A stretch of DNA of 64,000 bases from Gonapodya sp. JEL0774 (lineage: Eukaryota; Monoblepharomycota; Monoblepharidomycetes; Monoblepharidales; Gonapodyaceae), in NCBI GenBank assembly GCA_027604505.1, contig JADIIX010000061.1:63382-127381 (forward strand). The letters are read 5' to 3'. The number at the start of each line of letters is the position of its first letter. Position 1 is the first letter of the stretch. This document shows positions 1-12,869 of this stretch, piece by piece. The notes under the pieces were generated by a model. It did no database searches. It was not told the DNA's origin and was given only the letters and a program-made list of their open reading frames with translations. The translations under genes and the position numbers were made by a program.

Positions 1-131
1 TGTGCTCTCTCATCTCCACAAGGACGGGATATCACTTCTTGCAGGTAACACATTGTGACCGGTTTCCTGATCTTTTGCGCTGCTCAAACTCCAATGGCAA
101 CCTGTGCTAATTGCCTCTTTTGCAGTTCTAG
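1..131 (+). CDS. possible 3' end of a plus-strand gene (partial)
   Basis: The first 44 bases end in CAG followed by GTAACA. At 105-125 there is a convincing intron end, with a TGCTAAT branch-point-like string and TTTTGCAG. In one phase the next exon gives one codon and a TAG at 129-131; in another it stays open to about 210. This fits the last intron and terminal exon of a gene lying left of the window. Too little protein is visible to identify it. The splice signals are seen directly; the gene itself is inferred. Confidence 0.3.
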
Positions 132-408
132 GTTGATTCGTCGTCCGGGAGCACTATGTATTCTGTTGTGGGGTTATGTGAAGGCAGGAGACTGCGAGAG
201 CTGCTGATCAAGATCCGATAGGACGCGCACGCATTTGAGTGCCCACCACCAATGTCTCATTGAACATTGGTGGTGTGTATTGACGCTTCGATATATACTT
301 CCTATTTTAGTCAAACAATCATCTGATAGACTTTCCACCCCGTTCTGATCACCATAAAAATACTGAAGTAGTTTCCATAATTCGAGTACGATTAACTTTT
401 CTTCGCGA

Positions 409-1456
409 TTAGACTGCTGGGGACACTGTGAGCCTTTCCGATGAACCCTCGCCGGATTCGAACTTCTCAACGCGCTCCCTGTTCATAAGGAGCCAAAATC
501 CGAAACCAGCCTTGGCCGACACGTCCATGAGTGCGTACCTGAAAGGCAGAATGAAATGCGTTGAATGTCACATAATGGCACCCCGAAACGTTGACAATAC
601 TTACAAGCCAACTTCCAACTCAAGGGAGATCGTGTTCGTACCCTCGGCGAGGACCCACACAACAGGGTAGATAGTCCACAGAATGAGGGTGAGAATCGAC
701 AGCTGGTCAAACAGCCTTCCGTGAGCAGAGGACTTCGCGGCTGCCAAGGCTCGGGCGGGGTACACGAGCTCGTAGAGAATTCCGAGGTACGCGAAAGATC
801 CAAATGCGAAGTAACCCCACTTGTAATTGTCTTGGGCAAGGCCGCCTGAAAAGAAACTGTGTATAAGATATCCGGTGGACGGACAGCAATGAATGAGTAC
901 CAACCGAGAAGACCAGTCACAATCATGACCAAATCCAAAAAGATGGCCCAGAAGATAGAAACCTTGTCGGAACCAGCGAGGAGCATAAGATCCAACAGCA
1001 GCAGTGGAGTGGTGAGGGTCCAATCAATGTCTGTGAAGGAATTGAGTTGAATAGTGAGATCACGTGGAAGATGATGTGAAGTCAAAACTGGATCTCACAT
1101 CGCGCATAGTAGAAGTTTCGCGCGCCAGCAGGGACTGTTCCGTAGTCAGCCGCCATGGAGTAGTCTGTAAAGATTCTTGATCAACGCATGCTCACAACAA
1201 CAAGATCTCAGGTGCACCCACATGCAACGGCAGCAATCATGGTGATTGCGGCGGTAATGTAATGGAACAATCGCTGCTGCGATGGAAGTCGCGCAGCAAT
1301 CAAGAAGAACCACGTCGATGACAGGGTGAAAATGCCGAAAACACCCCAGAAGAACCCGTGTGCCGTGCTGGAAACCATCGGAGTGATGCCGACTTGCTGG
1401 AGAGTGTAGGTGTTTTCGGAGAAGACCTGTTGCAGCATGGAGTGATCCATGGTCAT
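409..1456 (-). CDS. microbial (type 1) rhodopsin, proton-pump type
   Basis: Seven-helix retinal protein of the plasma membrane, likely a light-driven outward proton pump of the fungal opsin family. Five exons (1456-1222, 1164-1099, 1030-905, 845-605, 538-409) join in frame to 265 residues, a normal length. Helix C reads RYIDWTLTTPLLLLDL, which keeps the bacteriorhodopsin Asp85 (proton acceptor) and Asp96 (proton donor) positions. Helix F has the WTIYPVVW motif. Helix G reads DVSAKAGFGFWLL with the Schiff-base lysine. All catalytic positions needed for pumping are therefore present, unlike in retinal-less HSP30-type opsin-related proteins. The ATG at 1456 precedes a short extracellular tail before helix A. 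A sensory role cannot be excluded. Retinal could come from the carotenoid oxygenase near 52 kb. Confidence 0.93.
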
Positions 1457-2098
1457 TTGCGATCTGTATGTTCGACTTTGAGAAACTTCGACAGGCTGAT
1501 AAGGAAACCGTCATCGGCATTTTCCGAGCCGACTTAGCACAGCGCAGCCAGGAGATCACGCCAGTGTGCGCCCTTATGTCTTGCGTCTCGTGTAGTTCAG
1601 ATTCAGACGCCGCGCCATGGGGGGAACCACTCACGTTGATTCAAATCACGAGATTTGCTTCCAAGTGGGACTAAATTTTATTACGAGGACTGGCCTTTAA
1701 GACTTTGGATCTTAGATTCACACTGTCCATCTGCCTGAATTCCTGAGGCTGGGGAGCGATGCGGTTTCTCTCAACACGTATGGTGGCCGCAGGACTTTTT
1801 TTTCCCTGGGAGACATGATCACACAACATAACATCTTATATATTTATGTGGAATGAGTGGAAACTCAGTTCTCTTGTGTTTTGAAGAGGGGCTTCGTGGA
1901 GCGTTCAGCGTTACCAAACAGCCCACTCTCGCCCGGCCCTTGCACCGTCCTCTCAAATTTTTCTCTCATCAAACTGTTCCAAGGTTCGGTGTGATCAACT
2001 ATGACAATAATGACGAATCGGGCCATATATCACGCTCGGAATGACAAGAATGAAACAGTTGAAGTGGCTCTATTACGTAACACTACAACATTGAATCA
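1457..2098. other. intergenic: rhodopsin upstream region and 3' flank of the next gene
   Basis: About 640 bp between the rhodopsin start codon and the stop codon of the oxidoreductase gene. Short open frames exist on both strands, but none shows protein-like composition joined to splice sites. The part next to 1456 should hold the rhodopsin promoter; no specific light-response motif was recognised. Confidence 0.4.
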
Positions 2099-3584
2099 TC
2101 ACTTCGCACCAAGCATCGTCCACATGCGTTCTGCCCCCAAATTCTCGTCGGCCTTGCCTCTGATCAACTCGAACCACCACGAGTTGAACGCTACCTGCGC
2201 TCCGAACAACCGCAGGGCCACCGCGCCTGTGTGACCCATCGGCATGAAAATGCCGCGAGTCCACATGCCGTTCTCCGAGAGAGGGTCGCGAGTTGTGAGG
2301 ACCGGTTTGTGTTCGGGGGATGGGGAGGAAGAAGACGCTGCGATGAGTGTGAGGATGTTGTCCACGGCGACGGTGGACTGGGCGAACGCCATCCGGGCAA
2401 GCTTCATATCCTGCGTATCCGCAATGTCTCCGCAGACAAAGACGTTGGGGAAGGATGCGTCGGCGATTTGGAGTGTGGGAAGGACTTTGACAAAACCGGT
2501 CTTGGTGTCAATGGACGACGGAGACAGGGAGAGGAGAGGGGCAGATTGGGGTTTGAGGCCTGTGCACCAGAGCTGTTGGATTGTGGGGTTCGAAATTGAT
2601 GAAAAAGATTGCATGCGCGAGGCGGAAGGGACGACACAGTACTGACCACAAGGTCGGTTTCAATTTCGGTGCCACTTGTGGTCTTGACGACATGAGCTCC
2701 ACCCTTGATTTCTTCGGTCGAAACCACCCGCTCTCCAAACACCTGTTCTACTCCATTCTTGCTGAGAATGGTCTCGATGACATCGTGCAGTCCATTCCCG
2801 TAGACCTCCAAATAACGCTTGCGTGAGTGCACAAGGACGACCTTCTTCTTTGGATACCGCTCTGCAACCTCTGCTGCAATCTCAACACCAGAGCCACCTC
2901 CTCCAACAACGACAATTCTACGAGCGCCGATAATCCGCTTTTGCCAGTCCTTGAGCTCGTCGATGGAGTCTTCTTTGGTCTGTATGCGTTCCATTTCGGT
3001 GGGTGAAGGGTGTTTGGCGCCAGCGGCATAGATGAGGTAGGCATAGGGTATTGTCGTAGTCGCTTCTGAGCCGAGTCTGGTGTCGGTCACGGATCGGTCG
3101 AGTACGACGTGGGCGGGGGTTACTTCCAAAACTTTTGCGGAAACCATGAAATTCGGTGAGCCATCGGGAAAGAGACCAGAGTACGGGATGAACAAGTCTT
3201 GCTCTGAGAAGATTGATTGAGAGCAACAGCTTCAGGTCATAGATTACTGAAGCGTCGACGTTGTTCAGCAACACCAACCGAAATCCGGAATAACCGACGC
3301 CCGAAGGAATGCGAATGTGTAGTGAAAGTGGGAGCGCGGCTCTATCACGATGATTCTGTAGTCGGAGGGCAGCTTATTGCGCGCTGCAAGGACTGCCGAG
3401 CATCCTGATCCATCAATCGATCAAGAGTGTGAGAAAACGAATACTTTTCGCCACATGTGCGTTTCCAAGTAGCCGAGAAAGACATTGTACCGCTCCAGGC
3501 GGAGCTTTATGTTCCATGTCGTTTCCCACTTGACGTACCGGCCCAGCTCCCACCAACAATCACGATGTTCTTGACTTGAGCCAT
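2099..3584 (-). CDS. AMID/FSP1-like FAD-dependent NAD(P)H oxidoreductase
   Basis: Pyridine-nucleotide-disulphide-oxidoreductase fold of the apoptosis-inducing-factor-like (AMID, ferroptosis-suppressor) group, which reduces quinones or oxygen with NAD(P)H. Four exons (3584-3539, 3392-3279, 3203-2647, 2572-2099) give 396 residues, close to the usual 370-400. The N-terminus MAQVKNIVIVGGSWA begins the FAD-binding Rossmann fold. EPRSHFHYTFAFLRASVIP is the typical strand after it. RIVVVGGGGSGVEIAAEV is the NAD(P)H-binding glycine motif. LWCTGLKP and PNVFVCGDIAD are the C-terminal FAD-contacting motifs. No transmembrane segment or mitochondrial presequence is obvious. The gene is divergent from the MFS transporter at 4159, so they may share a promoter region. 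The physiological substrate is not determined by the sequence. Confidence 0.9.
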
Positions 3585-4158
3585 TCAAACAATCAACGAA
3601 ATGACAAGGCTATTCCGTGCCCATATATCAACCGGTCATTTTTACATATTCAATGCTTTCACTTTGCGTTGTCTTCGGTCCTCCGATCCAATCGGGGTTT
3701 GGGTCACCCCGCTCACCAGGGAGGCCACAGACTCCGAATCACCATTTTCATTTTCCGCTGTTTGTTGAGCATGAAATTTGACAAAACGTGCTGAACTTCC
3801 ACCATCGGAAAACATGTAAATGAAGCTTCAAGTCCGGGGACGATTCATGTATGTACATACAATGTTGCCATACGAGTTCCCCATGTCTGTGAACGTGTTC
3901 GCACGGTATGCCAGCATCTTCGATCATAACGCTCTTGAATTTGTTTGAGAAATTGAACTGCCGATGCTACCCTGAATGATCACATCAGCGGATTCCCATT
4001 CCTGACTCCTAAAACGTAAACCTTCTGGGAAAACGGGCGAATCAGAACCAAACACCACCTCAACGGACATCCGCAAAAGCGACGGAAGGTTTTGAATGCC
4101 CTCCGACTTTTAATCTCTTCGAAATGCGCGCTTACCTTGCCAGCTTGCCATCACCCCA
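3585..4158. promoter_or_regulatory. divergent intergenic/promoter region
   Basis: About 574 bp separate the start codons of the oxidoreductase (-) and the MFS transporter (+). It contains no supported exon. By position it carries both promoters. If the transporter is iron-regulated, GATA-type sites (HGATAR) would be expected here; none was verified. Confidence 0.45.
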
Positions 4159-6556
4159 ATGTCCGATGAGAAAGTCACCCAAACGTCCGACGAGAAAGGA
4201 AAGCCCTTTGCATTCCCCACTCCATCAGAAGAGTCTGAGCTTGCTGGTGCCCAGTCGATCACCCACACGACATGGACCAAAATCGACCTGGTGATGCTGT
4301 TTCTCGGGTGAGTCCGCGTTCCTGGAGGCTTGGCCAACAGAATCACTTTGCTCACAATATTTACCGATACTTACGACGCTTCTTCACATTCACCATCTAC
4401 GACAAGTCTATTCATGTGCCAACTGGCGTCTTCGCTGGAAGAGCAAATGACCTACACCGCTGCCCCCGACGTACTCTCGGCGTACAACGCACTCTGGGGA
4501 TACGTCTACTTGTCCGCAATTCCCAGTGTCATCGTCGCCGCGTTGAAGCCGGCCTACTCCAAGTTTAGCGACAAGTACGGCCGAACTGCTACGGTTACTG
4601 TATCGGCGGTGTTTACCACCGTGGCGTACATCATATTGTGGACGGCCAAGGACTACTGGACTTTCTTCGTGGGACAGATGCTGCAGTCGATCGGAACCAC
4701 TGCTTTTTTCGTGGTATCCAACATTCTCATTGCTGGTGAGCAATAGACTGAGCGATCCAGTGTATTCTCCTGATCGAAGGACCCCTCACAATAACCTTCC
4801 GTGCTCTCACAGACATCGTCCCACTTATCTACCGAGGTAGCACCCAGGCGTATCTCCTCATTCCGAACCTCTTCCTCAGCTTTCTCGCACCGTACCTGGC
4901 CAGCGTGCTCCTCAAGGTCAACTTCCGCTGGATATTCGGTGTCGGGGGTATTTTCTGGCTCACGTTCAACTACGTCACCATCTTCGTCCTCGCGAGGGCT
5001 TCAGCTCGGTGGTACGCTGTTCACGACCATAACTCACGGGAAGGTGCGAGTGTCAAGCGGGGCCTGCTGAAGACGTTACTCGGTCCCTCGTCGGGCAGCC
5101 ATTCGTCGTTCAGAGACACCCTGAAGGAGCTCGATGCCGTTGGACTCTTCCTCGTGACGTTCGGTACGGTTCTAATCTTGGTGGCGTTCAACCTCAACAC
5201 CTCATTCGAAGGGGGCTGGGGATCCCGTAAGTTCTTCTTGGCACTTCAGTCGGTTTGTGTTCGAGTTGAGAATCTGACACGATGGGGTCCCATGCTTAGC
5301 AACCGTTATCTCCATGATCGTCGCCGGCGGACTCATGTTCATCCTTTTTTTGGTGTGGGAGGCCAGGTTCGCCGCCTTCCCCGTCGTCCCTATGCGGCTT
5401 CTTCGCAACCCTACGGTATTTGGCTCCCTCATCGTAACAGGGGCTGTGTACATGGCCGCCAACACGGCGGTCTATTGGTTTAATCCGTTCGTGAGGGTGA
5501 CCAAGTTGGTCGATGTGGCGGTGGCGGGGTGTAAGTAGTACCTCGACTGCAGAATAGGAGGAGTTCAATGAAGCCCCACCAGTGCCTGTCCGGCAGAGTG
5601 GGGGTTCTGTTTTGGCGCCAATCACCGGGCGGGTTGAAGCATGCGATATCAGGCACTTTCTCATGAAACTCGAAACCCCTCCCTCCACCCCCCCCCCCCC
5701 CAACCCCGTCCCCCCTCCCCGCCCCAGACCTCCAATACGGGTACTTTGGCGGCTTCTCTGTCGGTGCCATTTTGGCCGGCTGGCTTATGCAATGGACTGG
5801 ACGTTATAGGGTCATCTGCTGGAGTGGATCCGCTGGAGTGATCCTCGCTCTTGGGTTGCTCATCAACATGAAGGGCCAGGAGACTTCCGAATGGGAACTG
5901 GGAATCGTCCAGGCGGTTGCTGGTTTGTCTGCCGGTGCGGCGATCAACGCGGCGTCCATTGGGCTGCAAGCGTCCTTGGAGCACAGAGGTAAAAGCTGTA
6001 ATGTCGCACCAAACGTATTCATTCGTTCAACTGACGTCGCTTTCACGCCATTCTCCAGACATTGCCATTGGAGTCACCCTCAAAGACTTCTTCGTCTACT
6101 TTGGTGGCACACTTGGTGTGGCAGTCGGTGGAGCCCTCTGGAACCGCATACTTCCCCAGACCCTCATCGCCCGCCTGCCTGACGGAGATTTGTCTTTCCT
6201 CGATGTGTCGCGAGTCGTGTCGGACATCAGCTACATCGCGACACTTTCACCGGCGCAGTTTGTGCTTGTTCAAGCGGCTTACGTGGAGACTCAGCGGTAT
6301 GCGAGGTGAGTTGAGTTGATGGGAGAGAAAATGAGTGAAGATGGGACTCATGGAAATCTTTTGGTCTGCTATTAGCATCGCTGGGCTTGTCATCATGATT
6401 GTTGGCTGCATTCCAGCCATGTTCATGAAGCACGTGGATCTACGGGAGGCGAAACAGACTGGTAAGTAGCATTGAATCTTATGCTTGAGTCAGAACCAGC
6501 TTATGATGTGATCATACTTATTTTTCACAGCGGCAGAGATCTCTGACTACAAGTAA
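4159..6556 (+). CDS. MFS transporter, siderophore-iron-transporter type
   Basis: Polytopic plasma-membrane transporter of the major facilitator superfamily, closest in pattern to fungal siderophore iron transporters. Eight exons (4159-4307, 4407-4735, 4813-5226, 5300-5530, 5728-5988, 6059-6305, 6376-6461, 6531-6556) join in frame to 580 residues, typical for the family. A hydrophilic N-tail starting MSDEKVTQTSDEK precedes the first helix. KFSDKYGRTATV is the MFS loop 2-3 signature. Later helices include FRWIFGVGGIFWLTFNYVT, LFLVTFGTVLILVAF and the terminal SIAGLVIMIVGCIPAMFMK. The unusually long intron 4 (5531-5727) contains a 14-C run. The first intron uses an AAG acceptor, chosen because it alone keeps helix 1 and the frame. 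The substrate (ferric siderophore or other) is inferred from family only. Confidence 0.85.
5688..5701 (+). repeat. 14-nt C homopolymer within an intron
   Basis: An uninterrupted run of 14 C in a pyrimidine-rich stretch (about 5670-5727) that leads into the CCCCAG acceptor at 5727. It probably acts only as an extended polypyrimidine tract. Such runs are unstable and error-prone in sequencing, but this one lies outside coding sequence. Confidence 0.8.
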
Positions 6557-6852
6557 CGTGTTCGTAAATGTGAGGACCAAGTTAATGAAACGGAAAAGTA
6601 ATCCGGGAACAGGGCAGAGACGACAGTTTTGCTATAGATATATCATGCTAATATAGATATACATACTTGCCCATAATCGTCTTTTCACGTGCATTTGGGG
6701 GGACATGGCAGGTGACCACTTGCGGCGTCACAGATGGCCGACAGAGATGAATCGCAGTTCCATTTCGATCCAAGGACATACGAGCGATTTCTTCGCTGCC
6801 AATCCCTCTAGAGGGAATTGATTAGTTTCATTTCCACGGCAAGCATTGCAGG

Positions 6853-9534
6853 ATGGCAGACGAGAAAACCAGATTCACCATAATTGAAATAGGCGAGTCC
6901 TGCATCGGATCCCGTTCCTACTCATTGAAACTCATCAGCCATAATCAAAACACTGCTGTCGCCAGTCTCGGGTCTCCGTGTGGGGCTGGGGATCGCCCGT
7001 TCCGCCACGGAAACCGCATTCGATATATCGAAACGTGCGACAGCTTTCGGTTTCGGGGCTGCTCAAGCTGCTATCAGTGCTGCAGCTGTAGTACCGAACC
7101 TCATTGTTGACAGCACCGCTCACACAGACGTGGACGAAGAAGAGAAAAACGATGGTGACAAAGACCTTTCGCCTTCTGATCACGCAACCACGGAGCCCGT
7201 TTCAAGTTCGTTTCGGGCGCCGCTCTTACCACCCCCGACTGATCCAGTCTTCGGCACGGTCTCTTCCATCCTTCGATTTGCACATTCTGCAACTCACGCG
7301 GCTCTGTCCCTCGCCCAATTTTCCGCTACCACCTCAATCGCTGCGTCCTCTGCAGCCCTGCGGGCTCTCGATAACGTCGTGACCTCAAACACTTTGCTTC
7401 CCTCCCCACTCGGTGACCATGGCTCACGATCTCATACGGGTATCTTTCGGCTCATGGTCCGATTCTCGGATCTGCTGGATGCAGATACGCAATGGACGCG
7501 AGACTACCCCGATACGACGCTCCTTCAGAAGTTTACTGCTCTTCGTGCATTGCTGGCCATACAGGCAGGATCGAGACATCTCCGGTATCCTTGGGACTAC
7601 CCTAGCACAAGATTGATGAGCCTCGAAGAAGTAAACTCCATCACATGGTTAGGTCACACCACCGCAAATGATTTTACCAGAGCCGATACAGTCAGTCCTA
7701 TGGATCTTGATGAGCCTGACTCATTTTCTGTCTCCAATTCGATCGCCCATTTCCAACCGACCTCGCCTTTGCCTTCGTCTCGCTCTTCCATCTCCTCTAC
7801 TTCCCCTTCCTTCAACCTACTGCTTGGCGAGATCGGAAATTCTTCATCAAAACCCTCGCAACCACCTTCCTCAACATCGCACGGTTTAACTACTTCACAC
7901 CCTGCTCCTACCAAGTACCTTCATTTACTTTATCGAGCCATGACCATATCGTATGGTGCATACGGTAAACACGCCAAGGTCTTTTTCGGATTTTGGGATC
8001 GGGTCACTGGGGACACCGCTGCTTCAAAGCATGACGAGTTGTTCGCGGAGGGGTTGGAGGCTTTGTTTGGATCGGGGATAAATGCCCAGGGAACTGATGT
8101 GTCTCCCACTCGCGGAGATAACACAAGTGAGACTGATCTTGCTGTTGAGATGGACGCTGAAATGGGTTTAGGTGGAGATACTGTGTCATCACTCAGTGAA
8201 CTATCCGGTTCAGACACTTTGCGTGAGGCTAGTGGTGACTTGGTGGCGGATGCCATATTGGGTGCGGAGTTGGGTGAGGCGGTGAACCAAGTGGAGGGAA
8301 CCCCTGAAATATGTGGTGAAGTGACGAACCTCGGAAGCGGGGATATCCGAACATCTCAATCAGAAAACACTCATTCCTTGCCGCCCACTCTGTCTGGGCC
8401 GCAAAAACTTCTTCACCACCCGTTCTCCTACCACCCGACATTCCTTCTCCTCGCAGACCATACTACCCACACCATATTCCTCGTTCTTCGGGGGACGATG
8501 TCCCCACACGACCTGCTGGTGGATTTATCGGCCCGCTCCGTTCCTTTTGTCCACCCAACTTTAATGCGACTGCCTAACCCTCCCTCGCGAGTAGCCTCAG
8601 GTGGTACTAACTGCACCCCGTATTTAGTCCATGAAGGTATGATGGACGCGGCCAGGGCGGTTGTTGATAAAGATGGCGATGTGATGAGGGAGTTGGCGAG
8701 GGCGATGATGATGTGGGAAGAATACGGGGTTATTGTAGTTGGACACAGTTTGGGTGCCGGGGTGGCCGTGCTGGTTGGAAGCTTGTTGGCCGGTGAGTTG
8801 ATCCAATAAATGTTTGTGAATACCGCGGACTTTTCTCCTGTGATCGGCAATCATTTCCCCAACAACTCGCAGATCCCACCGATTGCCGCACTCTCCCAAA
8901 CTTGCCCATACCATCCAATCGTCATCTTACATGCATTGCTTTCGCGTCTCCTTGCATTGCGTCCTTGCAACTCTCTTTGGCGCTGCGAGGGCCTTACGGC
9001 ACTGCGCGTCCTCACCACAATCACGATAACAACAGTGCCGCTAAGAGAGCGTTTGTGACATCGGTCGTTGTGGGGTACGATCCGGTACCCAGATTTTGCG
9101 TGGTTTCGGGGAGAGATGTGAAAAGGAGAGTCGGTGAGTTGTGTCGGGATGGAAAAATGGCAGAGGAAGCACTCTCCCGTACCGATGGTGCGAATGTTAG
9201 TGCAGAGTGGTTTACCAATGCCCTGGCCGAGATTACAAGAAGAGCTGCAGCTCGAGCGCAAGTCGGCTTAGAGGATGAGCCGGAATGGGGTACGGTGCCA
9301 CTGTACCCCGCCGGGAGGATCTTGTGGCTTCGGAAAGAGCTGCACGGGAATGGTGGAGGTTGCGGAGGTTTGGGAGGGTCACCCAGATGGAAAGTGTTTG
9401 ATGTCGGAACTGGGGCTTTGGAGGGCGTGTGTGGGGAAATGGAGCTGGGAGGGGACACATTGTGGGAGCATATGCCAAATGTGTACGAGAAGGTTTTGGG
9501 GGAATTGTTGACGGAATGTGTAGGTCGAATCTGA
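6853..9534 (+). CDS. class 3 lipase, sn1-diacylglycerol-lipase-like
   Basis: Serine hydrolase of the lipase class 3 fold, resembling fungal and animal diacylglycerol lipases that release fatty acid from the sn-1 position. The main exon is open from about 6944 to 8792. An intron (8793-8872) leads to the last exon, 8873-9534. The N-terminal part contains small-residue, amphipathic stretches (GLGIARSATETAFDISKR and following). The core begins with FLVLRGTMSPHDLLVDL and a conserved VHEGMMDAARAV. The nucleophile elbow is GHSLGAG, split from the rest by the intron. The Asp of VVGYDPVPR and the His of LWEHMPN are the likely remaining triad members. Several acidic, low-complexity inserts lie between these blocks, as in DAG lipases. 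The true start is uncertain: an ATG at 6853 is in a different frame and would need an unrecognised splice. Confidence 0.8.
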
Positions 9535-9759
9535 TCGCTTTGATGCACAAATGCAGACAGCAAAAGTATTGTGTGATTGCACAAAGGCAAATATACAACA
9601 GATAGCATAAGTTTCTTTATGTTAAGTAGCATTTAAGTTGCTTTATATTAGCAATCCTCTTGCAGAATGGGCGTGACAAAATTGGTAATGGGTTAAGAAG
9701 ATTAAAGTAATAAGAGGGATGACAATTGCCAGTCCCAAATACGGCTTTTGTGATGCATC

Positions 9760-12716
9760 TCAAAGCTGCCTCAAATCTGGTGACGGGAGGTTTGGTAAGT
9801 GCGGTCTCGGTACCCCAAGTGACGGCAACTGCGGTCCAACTACGACCCCCGAGTCCCAACCGTTACTAAAAGAAGAGCCATTTGAAGCATCTGATGGGTG
9901 TGAGCGACCCCCATAACTTCGTCCGTTCTCCCCAGAATACGCCGGTTCTCCCATATCGAAGTCGTCCTCGTGGTCCCGTAAATCCGCAGTCTTTCCCGGC
10001 TCCACCTCGTACTGCCATCGCCATTTGCGTTCCTCATCATCGGGAAGAACCGGAAGAAAGAAATCCGGTGCAAATAACCCAAGGAACACCATGGCGATCA
10101 TACTCGCACCAGTAAAAAAGCCGAAAATGTGAAGTTGTATCGCATCACAAGTGGTTGGTTCAGTCGTGGGATCGAGACATCCATTAAATTTCACGCGGCG
10201 AATGAAGTTTTCTATTGAGAACGAGGACAGCACTACAAGGTCACCGAAGTTTAACATTTGTGTCACTTTTCAATCGTGTGAAGAAGAGTGCAACTCACCG
10301 AGGAGAATAGGTGCAGTAATAAATCTCAGTACAACACACCACCAAACCGGAAATGCCAGGTTATCGGAAGTGTCAAGAAGGACCCGATTGACATCTTTAC
10401 GGAATTGATCACAAGTGTAGAAATTGAGCCAGTACAACTTTGCAACTTCTTGAGAGTATCCGAAATCCGAGGCAGGAGCCTTTGCTTGGAAGTGAGCAGC
10501 AAGGAAACCCAAGGCCCCGGTTATAACACCAGCGACTAACAGATTTTGGATTACTTTGAGAGATGGGGCACTCGACACGAAACAGTGCACAGCTTACTAA
10601 GCCCTGTCAGTGGTGTTGAACCATAACCCACAACAACTCCGAAAACTGGCGTGAAAATGTACGTCCCGCAATGAATAGAGAACGCCACCCATCCAGTTTG
10701 CTCCACAACATCGTTATATCGATATAAGTATGCAATGCCGAAACAGTACCTGGTCGGTCTTTCGTCATTCAACAAACAAACCGCACTATTTGCAGCTCAA
10801 TACACTCACATGTAACCGACCACCAGCAACCCAAGTTCGGCAACATAAAGGTCAACTGCCGTGAGTAAATCGAGGCCAAAAGCGGTGCAATACAAAAGTG
10901 CTGGAGAAACAAAGGGAGTGGGATCGAAGTGAATAAAATATGAACAACGTGCACTCTCACAGGTTATGGCCCCAAACAGGCAAAGGCCGGCGAGTATCGC
11001 CGGCTTGCCCCATTTTTTGGCGGCCAGCGGTGCGAGTATCCTCGCATCGTAGAGACTAGTTGCCAAAGTCTCCACGAGTGACCACGCGGAATCCCAGCCA
11101 ATGAGGAACACCATCAAAAAGAAGAAGAAACTCCAGGCATTTGCGCCTGGGAGTTGAGAAAGAGCTTGAGGGTACGTAATAAAGCTGGAACCCGTATAAG
11201 TAAGTGTTGGGGGACAGTTACAGGCAGAGACCGTACCGCCCCGTACGTACCCAACAACGTAACTGCTTAATTTGGTTGTACTTGGTTGAATTCCCAGATA
11301 CCCTGCAATGCCAAAAGTGGCAAAAGCACCCAGCACTTCGTAAAGAGAGTTACCCAGTGCCACAATGTATGCCTGAAGACAAGGATCAGACCTTAAACGG
11401 AACAAACCGTGCAGTTCGCGTCACTGACATCTTGCACTGTATTCTGATAGATCGACGTGTAGCTCGCGTAAGCGCTGAACACCCCCTGGCAGATTCCAGT
11501 GGAGAAGAACACCTGGCGAATATGTCATTTGTTGAGGTGTAACCCCGATATTAACTAAAAGGGGGGTTCTCACCTGTCCTGCAGCGGATGTCCAGACCGA
11601 GGTTGTGGCAAGATTTGAGCTGCGCCATGTTCCTACACGGGAGCCGTCTTCATTATCTCAATTTCTGGCTCCTTAGGTTTGTGCAATGAATACCTATGTA
11701 GAGTCTTATTCCATCCCATGCGTTGGGAAGGGTCCCAGCGCGAATGATGATGACCACGAGCACTGTTAAGAGTGCAAGATAATAGGCAACGTGGATATAA
11801 ACACCGACTTTCGATGCACTCACTGAGTACCGAAGCAATCATCGTGAACCACGCCACCTTCCCCATGGCTGAAGGTCTGCAGGGGTAACGATGCTCAATT
11901 CGGACATTGCAATTATTGCAACGTAACGCGTGGCTTACCCGCGATATATCGCGAAAAAAATGGCGACCCAGACGATCAGCGTGACTCCGTATATGGAACC
12001 ATTGACCGCAGTGATACCGTTGTCTCCTCCCGCGATAGACCTGTACCCGATCACATCGTCATAGAAAAAGGCACGAATTGAGGCTGTGGTATCTCCATTT
12101 AAGGTCCAGGGTAAAGGGGAGACGAATGATTTGAACTTTGTCATTGGGAACATGAGAAACGACACTTCCCGAGAAAACATCAACCTGGAGATATTCTTAC
12201 CAGGTACATTAGACAATATGAAATGAGGACGTTGTAAAAGGTAACAATAATGTAGGCTGAGAGTTGGGATGCCAAACCCTGACACTCGGTGGTGAGATTG
12301 ATGCCGAAAGCAGGAAAGTTCTCCAAATTTTCGGAGCATACCATTCCTCGAAGAGTAGGGTGAAGCCTCCCAAAAGCTGCCACACTACCGGATCGCCCAA
12401 TCTGCCCTAAGACCATTTCAAGCCCTAGTAGGGGAATTCCTGAAACGGAGGTTGATTACTTGGAGATGCAGTCACTGAGATGCGCGGAACTCTGACCGAA
12501 CGTTACCAATGAAGGCGAGCGATAACCCATATGGAACGAACCACTGAAGGCCAAAGTTTGCCCACACTTGTGAAGGATCTACTCATTGTTTCGTTGAGTA
12601 AGTGCAGACCCACAGCCATCAGTGTTTACCGCGTTCTTTGAACGTGACTATGACTTACATCGAAGTATATTCCCAAGACCTTGAGCGGGTAGTTGAACGA
12701 GTTCAATGCCATTCAT
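9760..12716 (-). CDS. neurotransmitter:sodium symporter (SNF/SLC6) family transporter
   Basis: Polytopic Na+-coupled transporter of the LeuT-fold SLC6/SNF family; the fungal substrates are unknown, probably amino acids or related compounds. Many exons on the minus strand. TM1 has GLGNILRYPSQVW, followed by GLQWFVPYG and GIPLLGLEMVLGQIG (TM2). LASQLSAYIIVTFYNVLISY is TM3. VAWFTMIASVL then IIIRAGTLPNAWDGI matches the TM5 region. VWTSAAGQVFFSTGICQG is the family's TM6 signature. AYIVALGNSLYEVLGAFATFG is TM7. FITYPQALSQLP with FFFLMVFLIGWDSAW is TM8. A hydrophilic tail ends at 9760. The annotated start is the ATG at 12716, leaving only about 12 residues before GLGN. A plausible N-terminal exon at 12930-12870 cannot be spliced on without hitting a stop; see findings. 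Confidence 0.83.
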
Positions 12717-12869
12717 TCAACGACTGAAAACTATTATGGACAAACGCATTCGTCGCTCACCAATTGCACTCCCACATGCCGCCTTGTGTGATCCACGCCA
12801 CGCAATGAAAATGAATGAGAACGGCGCCTCAACATGACGATCAGAGCCTTCAGAGGCGCTCGTGACCCA

